Shown here one piece after another: positions 12,578-23,269 of a stretch of DNA of 64,000 nucleotides. The notes beneath the pieces are model-generated. The model was not told where the DNA came from, did not search any database, and saw only the letters and a list, made by a program, of their open reading frames with translations. Each line of letters opens with the position of its first letter. The first letter of the stretch is position 1. Source of the stretch: Coptis chinensis (Eukaryota > Streptophyta > Magnoliopsida > Ranunculales > Ranunculaceae); the NCBI GenBank assembly GCA_015680905.1, contig CM027380.1:31178001-31242000 (forward strand). Direction: 5' to 3'. The position numbers and the translations under genes are program-made.

Positions 12578-14825
12578 ATGGATCAACATCGTCAAGCTGG
12601 ACGTAAGAAGAGTATTTTGCATCGGTGAGTTCAAATCCTTAGGAAAACGAAGGTGAACTCGTATCGGAAAATGATTTTAATTTTCCACGGAGATTGAGTA
12701 TTGTTGATTATCCGACGTTAGCTCCCGATCCAAACAAGTATGTTTCATGTTTATATAACAGTGACGGAGTAAGTATATGAATGTTGTTCAATTGATTTTT
12801 ATTTAAAATCGTGTTTAGAATTTATCGTATACTAAGTGTTTGATTAAATACCTCAACGTGTAGAAAATGAGTTCGACGAAATGGAGATGCGCAATGCCGA
12901 GCATTAAAGACTTTTAGAGTCACCTAGTGGAAAGAAGGGACGATATGGCGCACTTAAGAGCTCGAATTTTGGGAACACCTTTTGGTCCACTGATATCGTG
13001 TACGAGCATTCGGATTGATCATCCACTGATATTTGCATTAGCGGAACAATGATGGCACACTACACACACTTTTTCAGCTTCCATGTGGTGATATTGGTAT
13101 CACACCACTTGACTTTACAATGTTGACGGGTTTGAGTGTGGGCAAGAAGAAGCCAGTTTTGTTTGATTTAAGTATCGAAAATGATTTTGAAAGGTTGAAG
13201 ACTCTACTGCCTTTGTTGTTTGATTTTGAAGGTAGACTTGTTCTAGAGAATATGGATGACAAATACGTTTTGAACCTACCTATTAGATAAATATTCATGC
13301 ACCGATTAGATTATGAATATTGTTTAGAATATGAAGTTGACGCCTTATACTTGGACCCAAACTCTGCGGAGGAGGATGAGTTTATCAGGATTTTTTTGTA
13401 ATATTTTTTGGGCCAAGTGGGTTTTACAACAGAAAAATCTGGGATTTGAGTTGGTTGGTTAGCGTCTTTAGTAGACCTTGATAACTTGGATGATTTTGAT
13501 TGGGGAGGTGCTTTCATGACATATCTATATACAGGGCATGATTTGTTTATACAAACAAATAAAATTGGGAAGCAATACAACGGAATTACTTGGATACTAC
13601 AGGTAATTCAATTGGATTTAACTTTTAAGATATAATATTTTATTTTGTTAGTTAATTATTATATAATTTAAATTTGATACACTTTCATTTGATTATTTCA
13701 GTTCTGGTGGTATGAGTATTTGGCCCTATACTGAAAAAGGATTGGGATAAGGACTTATGGCCTAACCCATAGGGATGGGCTGCATTCAGTCATGCTAAAT
13801 TAAGGGATGAGGTCCATAATGATCTTCAAGCTGCTAGGATCCAAATAGAGACGAAAAGTGTGAAATCTATTGTTTGGAGTCTGTGGCAAGGTTCTCAATT
13901 TGAGAATATGCATATCTATTAGCATAGTATACTAATGTCGTTAAAAAGATTCATATTGCAAGCCCCTGATATACGTGTTTGGTTCCTTGGAGATAGGGTG
14001 ACTATGCAGACTATTGAATATAGATATCTTCTTGCTCCCCCACCCACAGATATGCGTGCTATGGATGTATTAGGGAATTTGATTGAACAGTATCGCGTTT
14101 TACTGATTATGTTGATGTGAACTCCATTCTTAATTATGACACTTATTGGCGGAAAGTTTCTAGGGGAAGCCTATCTGCGGGTCCATTTTATAGAGGTGCA
14201 AACATGGATGTCGCAACTAGTCAGAGTTTTAGATGAGATGTCGAATTCCTAGAACTTGCAAGTTCCACAAGAACATTTGGAGTCTATCATAGTTATCATA
14301 CACCCCCACCTAGTGATCCATATGACCCATGGTCATACCGCGTTGTTAGTTCTCAAGGAATGGAGAGCACATTTCACTTGGAGCGTTCGGAGCTTGTACC
14401 TGACTTACAACAGTTTAATGAGGTATATTTATATTTCATTATGTTAATTTAAACACACTATGTATATTTAACTTAGATACAATATTGACAAAATGCAGGA
14501 AACAGTGTGTGCTCGCTTATCAGATGAAATGCAAGTCAACCAGGGGCTTTGAGCTAGTTTAATTGAGCACACTCAACAGTATTATGGCTATTTAGACGAA
14601 GAACGAACTCAAAGAGCAAACCCTGAGCATAGGATGGCTGAGATGACAAACAAATTGGCAGTCTTGATAATTGTTTTATATGTTTTACATTTTCAAATAA
14701 TTTTTTTTATATATCAAATTTTAAATTTTAATTACATTGTGTTGATGTTTCAGAGAATAGCTACCGATATTATGTAACAAAACCGTGCTCCTAAGAGAGG
14801 GCGAAATCGGAGAGGGAGTGGCTAG
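12578..14825 (+). pseudogene. Plant mobile domain (MAIN/MAIL-like) protein, transposon-borne
   Basis: The start ATG at 12578 begins MDQHRQAGRKK. Later segments carry the PMD order: DHPLIFALAEQWW, then THTFQLPCGDIGITPLDF and MLTGLSVG (13055-13143), then DFDWGGAFMTYLYTG (about 13490-13535), FWWYEYLALY after an intron (about 13700), and RVWFLGDRVTMQT (about 13970-14010). A basic tail (NRAPKRGRNRRGSG) ends at TAG 14823-14825. Introns of plant type separate the blocks, for example a GTAAGTAT donor near 12768. Several stops and frame changes break the frame. PMD proteins are nuclear; their cellular forms (MAIN, MAIL1) act in silencing and genome stability. Confidence 0.75.
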
Positions 14826-16090
14826 AGCAGTCAGAGCAGTGCTCCATAGTGTTATATTGCACTATTTTGTAATAATTTAGTGATGTCATTGTTGTTGGTT
14901 GTTGTTTTTTTTAACAGGTTTTGAGAATCTTAACAGGTTTAGGTATATGAATTATGTTGATTAAACAAAGCAGGTTATGTCCAATTTTTTTATGCATTAA
15001 ATTAATTATTACATTGCGTTAATTTAAAATCAAGACATTTGGAGGCTAGTGAATCTATACATTGCGTTAATTATTACATTGTTTTAAGGGTTATTTAGCT
15101 TTTGGGCCCAATTATAATTGGATTATTTGCGTTTGGTCATCAATTGATTGTTTATTAGACATTGGGCCAAAATTGACGGTGACCCATCCATACTTTCTAA
15201 AATGGCTAATTTACCCTTACATGTGTATTACACGTGATTAAAATGAATGGGCAGAGATGACTGTTATTTTGAGATCAACGGCCAACACAACTTTATATCC
15301 CGACCGTTTAGTTGTAACACGTGTTGTAATATCTCACTACCTATTCTATTAGCGGGAAAAACACTCAGTTAACTGCTCTCTCACATTAACCTCTTTCGTC
15401 TTCAGACAACACTTTCTAATTATCATCTTCAGACAACACTCTTTCATCATTCTCTCAAATCACTTTCTTCATATTTTCTTAAAATACCCAGATGAGCTTC
15501 TTAAAGTAACACATTTTGTAGTATCAGTTCAAACCCTAGATTACTGGGTGGAAGTAAATGTGGTAGCTTTGAGCACTTTATGATCTGATCTTTGGATTAA
15601 AGCTTAAGGAAAGTCAGTTTGTAAGTACAAACTTTTCACTTCATTGTTTGTTAATGATGGCATGTTAAAGCATTTTGGTGGTATTTTGTTGGTAGTTTAC
15701 AAACTTAAGCATCTGTGGCTCTGTTTGAATGAATGAATGAAGACTAAACATGTTTTTTGAAGTTTTGTAATGAACACACAGATGATAGGCACACACCTAT
15801 AACTTCCACAGAAATGATAGGTGCACGCCTGTATACTTCAACACATATAGAGTACTGATTACATCCTCTCAGTCTCTCACACTCTCTCACAGTACTCTCA
15901 CACAGTCACACAGTCAGTTACACCATCTGCACTAGTAGGTAGATGACATTGTTCACATAGGAGACAGCCCCTGCAGATAGGAGATTCTTCCTTGCATAGT
16001 TGACAGACTAGTGCAATCACCTCTTTGTTTGAGTAAATCTCCTGCACAGCACCACAACCATTCCGTTGGCATTATTCTCAGAGGATCAAT
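14826..16090. other. Intergenic stretch inside the Harbinger-type element
   Basis: This is AT-rich and non-coding. 15360-15480 holds repeated CTTTC/ACAACACT words (CTTCAGACAACACT occurs twice), and 15770-15840 a twofold repeat of GATAGGCACACACCT-like sequence. It may hold the PMD 3' end and the next gene's upstream region. Confidence 0.3.
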
Positions 16091-16191
16091 TTATATCCGT
16101 TGGTATTATTCCCAAGGGGGGATCAATATATATCCGTTGACATTTATTCCCAACGGATATATTTCTATCCGTTGGGCCTTTGCCTATATAT
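16091..16191 (+). promoter_or_regulatory. Promoter module with ATATCCGTTG repeats, plus strand
   Basis: There are four copies of TATATCCGTTG or its complement between 16091 and 16172, then GGGCCTTTGCC and the TATA box TATATAT at 16185-16191, about 90 bases before the ATG at 16283. The same module stands on the other strand at 17432-17487. AACGG is a known MYB core, so MYB control is possible, but that is inference. Confidence 0.55.
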
Positions 16192-16282
16192 TCAAAGTTA
16201 TTTTCATTCCTCATTTCAGCTTCTCATTTTCATTCTCTAATCTTTCTCAACTTCAATTTCTATCTCAACTTCAACTACCAAT

Positions 16283-16651
16283 ATGGGCGGATCAAATATT
16301 GTCCACATTTCTACACTTAAGATTTGTTAGTGGTGTAAGGAAGTTGGTCATTACGCTACTTCATGTCCATACATTAACATCAAATATCCAAAACCTAAAT
16401 GTAACAGCATGATGATAGTAGTCATAGCTAGCAATAATGATGGAACATTGGAAGACAAACTTCTAAAGTGTGATGTTGATGATTGTCCCTCAAATATCAA
16501 CATCTATCATTCAAAAAAAGTTGACATACCTATGTGTCATTTTTGCAAGGAAACAATAGATTTTTGCCCTAGGTGTGGCTTGCGCGATCAATACAATCCT
16601 TCAATGTGTGGTGGAGAAACAAGTCGTACCTCTTTACCTCTTAGAATTTAA
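16283..16651 (+). pseudogene. Small zinc-knuckle, Cys-rich protein of the Harbinger-type element
   Basis: A frame of about 122 codons starts at 16283. One TAG (16328-16330) lies inside a CCHC knuckle C-x2-C-x4-H-x4-C (WCKEVGHYATSC). Downstream follow further Cys pairs (CDVDDC, CHFC, CPRCG). The protein would be a compact nucleic-acid or metal-binding factor. I do not recognise a named family. It is preceded by a good promoter module and an untranslated leader rich in TTCTC, which argues that it was a real gene. Apart from the single stop the frame is clean. Confidence 0.5.
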
Positions 16652-16969
16652 GTGTAGGATATGTAATATTTGTACGTTGTTTAATTCCGTAGTGTATTGT
16701 CTTTAATTGTTTTGTGTTTTTAATTCCGTAGAATTTTATAAGTTGTTTTGTGTTTTTATTTCAAATTAAGTTGTAATGTTTTGTAATGTTTTTCATTTCT
16801 AGTTGAGTTGATTTGTTTTTAATTTCAACTTATAAACAAACACATTTTTTCAAGAAAATATACTTTCATTAAAACAAAATACAATTTTATTTAAGGAAAA
16901 ACATACACATAAATGATAAAAACAAATTACAACATAAAACTTAAAAAAATTAGTACGCTAAAACATAAT
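16652..16969. other. Shared 3' region of two converging genes
   Basis: This is a T-rich then A-rich non-coding stretch between two convergent frames. It has repeated AGTTGTTTTGTGTTTTTA words (16702-16760) and AATAAA-like signals on both strands. Confidence 0.3.
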
Positions 16970-17357
16970 CTAATACCACTCAAGTACATGTCCAAGAATA
17001 TCCAAACAATGTTCATGAACAAATTCAACTCCTTTAATTTCTAGAAACATACGTTTCGCTGCAGTTTTTCACTTTTCATCGTTATTGAAAGCACTAACAA
17101 TCTTAAGTGCACGCTGCAAGGTAAGATATTTCTTATAATTTTTGCAAATCCTCTCAAATCATTCCAATAAGACTTTATTGGTTCTACTTCTACGATTGTC
17201 GTTATGTCTGAATATTTCACAAGTTCTATCCCAAATAACTCACATAGGTCCATAATTTGACAACACAATATTATGCTTCATTCTTTCAAGTGTAACCATA
17301 TGTGCTTGACATAATGATGAATTCCAAATTATGTCTTGGACGAGAATGACGCTCCAT
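16970..17357 (-). pseudogene. PIF/Harbinger ORF1-like (MYB/NAM-associated) protein
   Basis: On the minus strand ATG at 17357 gives MERHSRPRHNLEFI. Further on comes the ORF1-like order IWDRTCEIFRHND, RTNKVLLE, FERICKNYKKYLTLQRALK, AAKRMFLEIKG and EFVHEHCLDIL, ending at TAG 16970-16972. This matches the family pattern W-x-R-x-C-E-x-F ... R-T ... L-x-x-W ... A-x-x-M-F ... F-x-x-x-H-C-W-x-I-L. Two TGA codons stand where tryptophans are expected, as left by TGG-to-TGA change, and the start region is shifted in frame. In PIF/Harbinger elements this DNA-binding partner works with the DDE transposase. Confidence 0.5.
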
Positions 17358-17431
17358 ATTTTATGAATTGGCGAGAGAAAGATTAGAGAAAGATGAGTGA
17401 ATTGGTGAAAAATAAGTGAGGTAGTGAAACA

Positions 17432-17487
17432 ATATATATAGGCCACAAGGCCAACGGACCTAAATATATCCGTTCAAGCCCAACGGT
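17432..17487 (-). promoter_or_regulatory. Promoter module with ATATCCGTTG repeats, minus strand
   Basis: Read on the minus strand: ACCGTTGGGC, AACGGATATATTTAGG, TCCGTTGGCCTTGTGGCC, then TATATATA at about 17432-17440. Order and spacing copy the module at 16091-16191. It lies some 75 bases before the ORF1-like ATG. Confidence 0.5.
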
Positions 17488-17814
17488 ACAAAATCGAGCC
17501 GTTTTAATTTTTTTATTAAAAAAAAAAAAAAAAAATACTGGATGGCAAAACTTGTCCCGTCCCACTCTTGGATAGGACAACTTGTCTTGTGTGGCTCATT
17601 TCTATTTTTCTCAGTAATTTGGTATGGAATTTGACAATTGTTAAAATACAAATCATGTTTTGGCAGCGCGTTGGGGGTCAAAATTGCCAAATTCATTTCC
17701 ATCTGTCACATTATAAATGGGATTTGGTAATGCGTTGATGATGCTCTAAGGTGTTCATTCTCTATACCCCTCCTTGGGCTATACACCTCCACACCGAAAA
17801 GGAGGTGCATGACT

Positions 17815-19080
17815 TTTACCCGGTCCTACTCATATTAATACATTAAACTTTAGTGAGAATTCAAAGTCGGCCCTTCCAGTTTCGTAATTACCAATAACTT
17901 CCAACCCAATGAATTTTGTGGTTTGACCAGTGTAGTCAAGGCTCTTTGTGCCTTAGGCGTGGCACGTGCCTTATTAAAGTGAGGTGTGCAGTAATAAATA
18001 AAGAGATTTAATAAATAAAAATAAAATAAAATATGACATGAATTATCACTAATTTGTTTAGCCAAACATTAAAATTAATTCTATGTGGTTGTAAACATTA
18101 GCAAAATAAAACTCTTATTTCTCAATACAATCTAGCTCAACTTCAATAAACTAAAAGAGCGAACCAATCGAATTGAGCGAAATGAGTTCTTCATGAAATA
18201 GAACACATTATTCAAATTTTGGAATCTTGTAAAACTTCATTTAATTCATTTTTGTGTCTTCTCTCAATCCATACAACTTAATAAAAACTAGTCAAAATTA
18301 AAGCTTGGAGTGTATTCTAAGATGAAACTTATTAAATTTGTACAATTTCTTGTACCATACAACAATTGGATCGAGTGTAAATGTGTCACATATAGCAAAA
18401 TTTGTACAAAAAAACGAAAAAACTGTAAATGTTGATAAGGCGCACGCCTCATCAAAAAGCGCAAAAAAATATAAAAAGCATGTGTCTTATGTTAGCTCCC
18501 ACGCCTTGGTCAAGGCGAGACGCTAAATTAGTCGCACACCTCTTTGCGGCTTGACTACACTGGGTTTGACAAAGACGTTTCCAATTTCACTTATTAGGCC
18601 GGCCCTACAATTCCTTTATATATTAAGTTTTTTACTTCTTGTAACCAAACAAATTCCCAACACATTCTATTACTTTTACAAATCTCTTACTTTTAGCCTA
18701 TTAGCCGGCCCTACACAATTTAATGAGTTAAGATTTTAGCCTAATCTAAAACCGGTCCGCTACTTTCCACCTCATGCCAACTTTTCTTTTCTACTTTGAC
18801 AACCAATATTTTATTTGGCCAGCCCCACCAATCACTACATTTTTATCTTTTTACTTTTTCTCTAACCGGTCATATTCGTTACAACTTCATCTCTAAATTG
18901 GACCACAATATTATTAGCTTGTTAGGCCAGCTCTACCACTCCCTACCTTTAATACATACAAGGCTTTTACCTCTTTAATTTTAACCCAACAAGTTCTATA
19001 ACACATTCAAATCATTTGTTCTTACTCTCAGAATCTTAGTCGGTCCCACTTAAATTAATCTTATTATATTAGAAAAATGT
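17815..19080. repeat. Degenerate GGCCGGCCCTAC repeat field
   Basis: Variants of CGGTCCTAC or GGCCGGCCCTAC recur about nine times (near 17820, 17866, 18598, 18702, 18751, 18818, 18862, 18923, 19032), separated by T-rich spacers of roughly 40-110 bases. It is interrupted by the hAT element at 17928. A related unit stands at 63310 (GGCTGGCCCTACC). It looks like an old, eroded satellite-like array. Confidence 0.5.
17928..18562. mobile_element. 635-bp non-autonomous hAT element
   Basis: The terminal inverted repeats are CAGTGTAGTCAAG (17928) and CTTGACTACACTG (ending 18562), flanked by a perfect 8-bp target duplication GGTTTGAC (17920-17927 and 18563-18570). The subterminal GCC-rich words (GCCTTAGGCGTGGCACG near 17950 and ACGCCTTGGTCAAGGCG near 18500) pair with each other. 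AT-rich centre, no transposase. The perfect duplication suggests a fairly young insertion. Confidence 0.88.
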
Positions 19081-19113
19081 GGGGTCGAAGAACAATGATT
19101 TTGTGTCACGTTT

Positions 19114-19330
19114 GGTAGGGGTGTGCACGGGTCGGTTTGGGTTGGGTTTGTGTCTAAACTGACCCTATCGGTTTATATTTTTTTGGAACTGAACCAAACC
19201 GGCTGTGTTATACTAGTTGAACCAAACTAATTTCCAACCGAACCGATATCCGAACCAAACCGATTGACTGGGTTACAGTTTAACCGATAATAACCGACCG
19301 GTTTTTACATATTTTTAAATTAAATCAATT
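19114..19330. mobile_element. One end of a TAGGGGTGTGCACGG-type MITE
   Basis: The start GTAGGGGTGTGCACGGGTC is the usual end of a plant hAT-type MITE whose body is full of CCGAACC/GGTTCGG-like words, and here AACCGAACCGATATCC follows. The matching other end is not found, so the copy is truncated. Confidence 0.4.
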
Positions 19331-20316
19331 AAATATATATTATAATATCAACTTAACAAAATAGCTTGGTTTCCTGACTCGTGGCTGGGATTCCATTTTA
19401 GGGGGTATAAATCAAGGGCCACCCTTTGTAGTGTAAACCCCTTGGTTCTCACTTTCACTTTCGCTAAGATGTTAATTACCCGTCTTTCGGTCTTCCCCCA
19501 CCCCTAACTACTCTTCCTCTTCTTCAGCTCTCTCTCTCGAATCTCAACATTAGTTCGTCTCCTGAAGTAGGCAACTCCTCATCTCCTGAACTAATCTAAA
19601 CTCTCATCCCATCCGTTCATTTGTTTCATTTTTGTAGCTACGCGCGCAGGAACTTTCAACCAAAGTGCAGTCTCCCTCTCATCTCTCATGCTCTCTAAAC
19701 TCTCTCACGCAACTCTCCAGCAGTCTTTCACCATCAAATCCGAAATCGTGTTTTAGTTTCTGACTGTAACTGTTAAAAGCTCTTCTTTGTCATGAATTTA
19801 TCGATGTCATCTGAAAATTAATTAAATTCTTAATTGTGAAAATAAATGAGCAAACCCGGTTGTTCTGCCTCTCTCCCTATTAGAAATTAATCATTTTTAT
19901 TTTCCTTTTTGTTGTTGGAATGTAGAAACAATGGCAACTGCCTCTCTCCCTATTAGAAATTAATCATTTTTATTTTCTTTTTTGTTGTTGGAATACAGAA
20001 ACAATGGCAACTAGACACTGATTTTAATAGAAGGCCGGTTTGCAAGTTCACTATTAAAGTTAGTTCATCTGTTATATTTGAAGAAATTACACAGTTTTTT
20101 TGTTTCTAACTCAAATAGAGGTTCCACTTCGAATGCAATTTTAGATATTTGAGTTGACCGACCGAGTGGGGAGTAACTGAAGTTTTCAATTTTCATTTTC
20201 AGATTAAATGCATACACTGGAAACCCAATGCTATCACACTCGCCGATTCGATGGGATCCATTTCTAAAGGTACAATGATATATATCTTCCAGTTTCTTCT
20301 TACTCTTCTTTGTGCT
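19331..20316 (+). other. Left half of the locus split by the large Athila element
   Basis: It holds a TATA-like TATAAATC near 19407 and a long C/T-rich leader-like stretch (19480-19740), then a 73-bp tandem duplication. It may be the upstream part of a transcription unit, with a possible exon end at AAAG/GTACAATG near 20268. I recognise no protein. It continues at 47104. Confidence 0.35.
19865..20012. repeat. 73-bp tandem duplication
   Basis: Two almost identical copies of a 73-bp unit beginning CTGCCTCTCTCCCTATTAG lie head to tail (19865 and 19938), differing at very few bases, so the duplication is recent. Confidence 0.85.
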
Positions 20317-22021
20317 TGATAAAACGCTGATTTCATTGTACGTTTATTGGTTTTCTTGATTAATTAAGCCCGAGGTCCACAGTCCAAAGACCAAAGTCCC
20401 AAGTCCAAAGTCCGTATAGTCGTACGTTTTAGTCAAGTTACTTTACTCACGTGGGTTTGGTAGGATAGGTCAAGTAAGGGATTGTCCAAACCTTAGGGCT
20501 CGAAAAAGGTTCACAACTGGAATTACAACTTTTGGTGAGTAGGATTTTAGGTTTTTTAGTTGGTTTTAATTAAATTAACAGTAATGCAAATAATGTAAAT
20601 TACTACGGTGATTTTGATGTAGATAACCAAAGATAGAGAATAGGGAGAGAGTTAATCATACTCATGCAAGAATCATTTTTCAACAGTTTATATTATCACG
20701 TCACTACATCTCTAATTCGTCTCGTGTTCGGAGACGACGTCGAGTATTGATCCCTAGCTCATGCCTACATCTCTGAGCCGCATCGCACTAGCATAAGGAG
20801 TTGAACTAATATTTCATCTCTGGAATATCATTTCAGCTCTTGGCTCGATTCCACATCAGCTGGACAAATTGGAGAGTCATGCGACACCATAAAGTCAGCG
20901 AGACATTTTGGGTTAAGCAAGACGAGAGACTGATTCCGAGCATCAACACTCTAAATTTGTACAGTCTCAGTCATTTTGGGACCGGATGTCTAATCTATGC
21001 CTAATTCCTAAGTAGTGATTCTAGAATATTAAAGAGTCAATCCGGATTCTCACACGAGCAGCATAACTTTCCCCCTGAGGGTGGGGATTAGCTCATGGTC
21101 ATTGAAGGAATAATAAAACTTGTTGTATACATTAAGTAAATAAATGTAGGACAGGAATTACACTAGAAAAGAAATGACTATTATTAAGGGTAAATTGACT
21201 TACAGTATTTAAGCTGCTGGAATGAAAATGACAGAGTTTAAGTGTTGGAATGAAACTACAGACGTTCAAGTAAAACTAATGTATAGCTAAAGCATGAAAA
21301 TGCTGAAGGAAGAATATCAAAGGCGACCCCCTCATATATATAGGCTGATGTCTCGTGAAAGATTTAATTGGCTTTTGTTTGTTAGCTAATTGAAACGTTA
21401 AAAACTTTGAGAATCAAAATTTTGTTTTTATCTGTTTTAAATTTTGTCTTTTACCTTATTAAGGTTTCGTCTTTTAGCCAATTTCAATTCAAACCACCTG
21501 GTTTGAATTGGTACGTGTCTTCTATATTGCAAGGTGGCACCAAATTAAAACCATCACTTGCCACCTGCCTATGCTGACTCGTCATGCCTTTTGGGCCCGG
21601 TCCACTTAGTATGTCCAGTGGCGGCGCCTATTTTGGTGTTTTTACAACTTTCTGTCTTTGCGTAGAGTTTGTCTCCTTGGTCGCTCTGGCAGTTCACTAG
21701 CCAACGTCGGCACCCCGATTTATCTGATTTGAGCTTTGGAAGTTTGCTGCTTCTTTATATGTGGACTCGTTCTGCACTGGTTTTGTTCTTTTGGAAACTT
21801 CAGCTCTAGTTAGGCTCTGTTGGGATTCACTGGGGTTGAGTGGGAAACTTCAAATATTCCAGTATTCCCATACTTCGATGCATGCTTTATCATTATATTC
21901 CTTTTAAATGTGGAAACCTGCAAAATTACGAAAATATAATTATTACATAATTATTAAACACATAATCGACCAAAATGCTATGTCTCTTGGGGTTTAATAT
22001 TACAGTTTTGGGTGCTTATCA
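20317..22021 (-). repeat. 3' LTR of the large Athila element
   Basis: The minus strand opens TGATAAGCACCCAAAACTG at 22021 and closes CAGCGTTTTATCA at 20317. It aligns end to end with 45404-47103, apart from a few short gaps. GTGCT lies outside it at 20312-20316. Confidence 0.9.
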
Positions 22022-22040
22022 CACCACCCCCAAACAGCAT
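22022..22040 (-). other. Polypurine tract next to the 3' LTR
   Basis: Read on the minus strand, GCTTGAGGACAAGC leads into TTTGGGGGTGGTG directly before the LTR. This is the usual Athila/Tat arrangement and serves as the plus-strand primer during reverse transcription. It shows that this LTR is the 3' one. Confidence 0.75.
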
Positions 22041-23068
22041 TTTGCTTGTCCTCAAGCAAAGGGTGGTCAAAAATGTGTTGTCCTAAGCTAAATCTCATTT
22101 CGCAGAGTGCGGTTGCATTGACCATATACAACAAGGCCTTGAACCACTAGGAATTCCCTAGTGGACGAGTTATAGCCTCGTGAGAATTTTCCAGAGAAGA
22201 TACTCACAAACTTCGTTTATACTACAACGACTTCAAGAACAAAGGCTTGTTTCCTTAATTAATCTCGGTATCTAGACATCTCACTAGCGGGGAAAAAAGA
22301 TTTAATTCTTTTCAATTTCAAGTTAATATACATACAATAATCAAAACATCTACGTATGAGCATGCATGCAAAGATCTTATAATGAAATGTACGGCGGGGC
22401 CGTTTACGGATCCTTTGGATAAGCGTTCTTAAATAGGTTCTCATAGGTATGTGTCCGAAACACAATTTCTCTCTTATTTTTCCACCCAAGTTCTGCTATC
22501 TCCAAATCAGCGGGGGCACGTTTCCTCACATACTCAATGGCAAATGAGGAGGGCGAGGTCGAAGTTACAACTATTACTTATTATCACACTATCCTACTCC
22601 TAATTGAGCTAGAGGTCTTTATTAGGTGTTATGGGGCTTAGGAGGTAGTGTAGAAGAAACTAGAATGGAAAATTCAAAAATGATAAGTATGAGAGAATAA
22701 GGTCTTCGAGATATTTATACTAGAGAATCCTTATTTTCTTTCCTGCTTCTAACATGGGTTTCCATACTTGGATTTTTCAAGCTTTTGTATTCCCTTTTGA
22801 TTTGAGTTTTTTGGGGGGAATTCTAACCTTGATATTTCTTTTGATTTTTGGAAACATATTTCTATTTTTTTTTTTTTCTTTTCTTCTGAAACAGGTAACT
22901 GATTTTGATTTGTGACAAGGTTTTTCTCTTCATTTTTCTGCACTTCATCCTATTTCTCGTACTCATCATCTAGGTAGGCTTATTTATTTGTGGTTAATAG
23001 ATGGGTAATGATTTTTTTTTGGTGAAGTATAAAGGATTAATGAAAGGTTCAGTGGAACGATTAGTGGT
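22041..23068 (-). other. 3' internal tail of the Athila element, with a TATA box
   Basis: A TATA-like GTATAAATATC lies at about 22705-22716 on the minus strand, and a reading stretch with segments such as EYVRKRAPADLEIAEL and TYENLFKNAYPKDP follows at about 22400-22540. I do not recognise it and see no sound start. 22720-23068 is T-rich and shows nothing. Confidence 0.35.
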
Positions 23069-23269
23069 AATTTTTTTTTTTTTTTTTTTTTTTATGTGGA
23101 AATTTTATTGATAATGATAACGAGGATTACAAATAATTAGGACAAGCGTGCAACAAGATGCGCCGCAAGTCCTTTCTGAATAGCAAATCCTATCCTTCTA
23201 AACACAAACTCGTTGGAACCAAATTGTCATAATGTTATCGTCCATAACCTTCGAAGTCTCTTGAGAAGC

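Larger units (their letters stand above)
12259..17746. mobile_element. 5.5-kb PIF/Harbinger-ended element carrying a plant mobile domain gene
   Basis: The ends are GAGCATCATC at 12259 and GATGATGCTC ending at 17746, flanked on both sides by TAA, the target duplication of PIF/Harbinger elements. Inside are a decayed plant mobile domain (PMD) gene, a small Cys-rich gene and, on the opposite strand, an ORF1-like gene. No DDE transposase is recognisable, so the element would have needed help in trans. Words such as AACTTGTCCCGT recur near both ends (12425, 17550), including a perfect 8-bp-stem hairpin at 12415-12439, and may be subterminal protein-binding repeats. Known: PMD genes occur in MULEs and Ty3/gypsy elements. 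Inferred: here PMD has been taken up by a Harbinger-type element. Confidence 0.72.

Noticed and set aside
16283-16651. Zinc-knuckle frame as a retroelement gag remnant
   Set aside because: No other gag or pol sequence nearby, the rest of the frame is unlike gag, and it has its own promoter module inside a TIR element.
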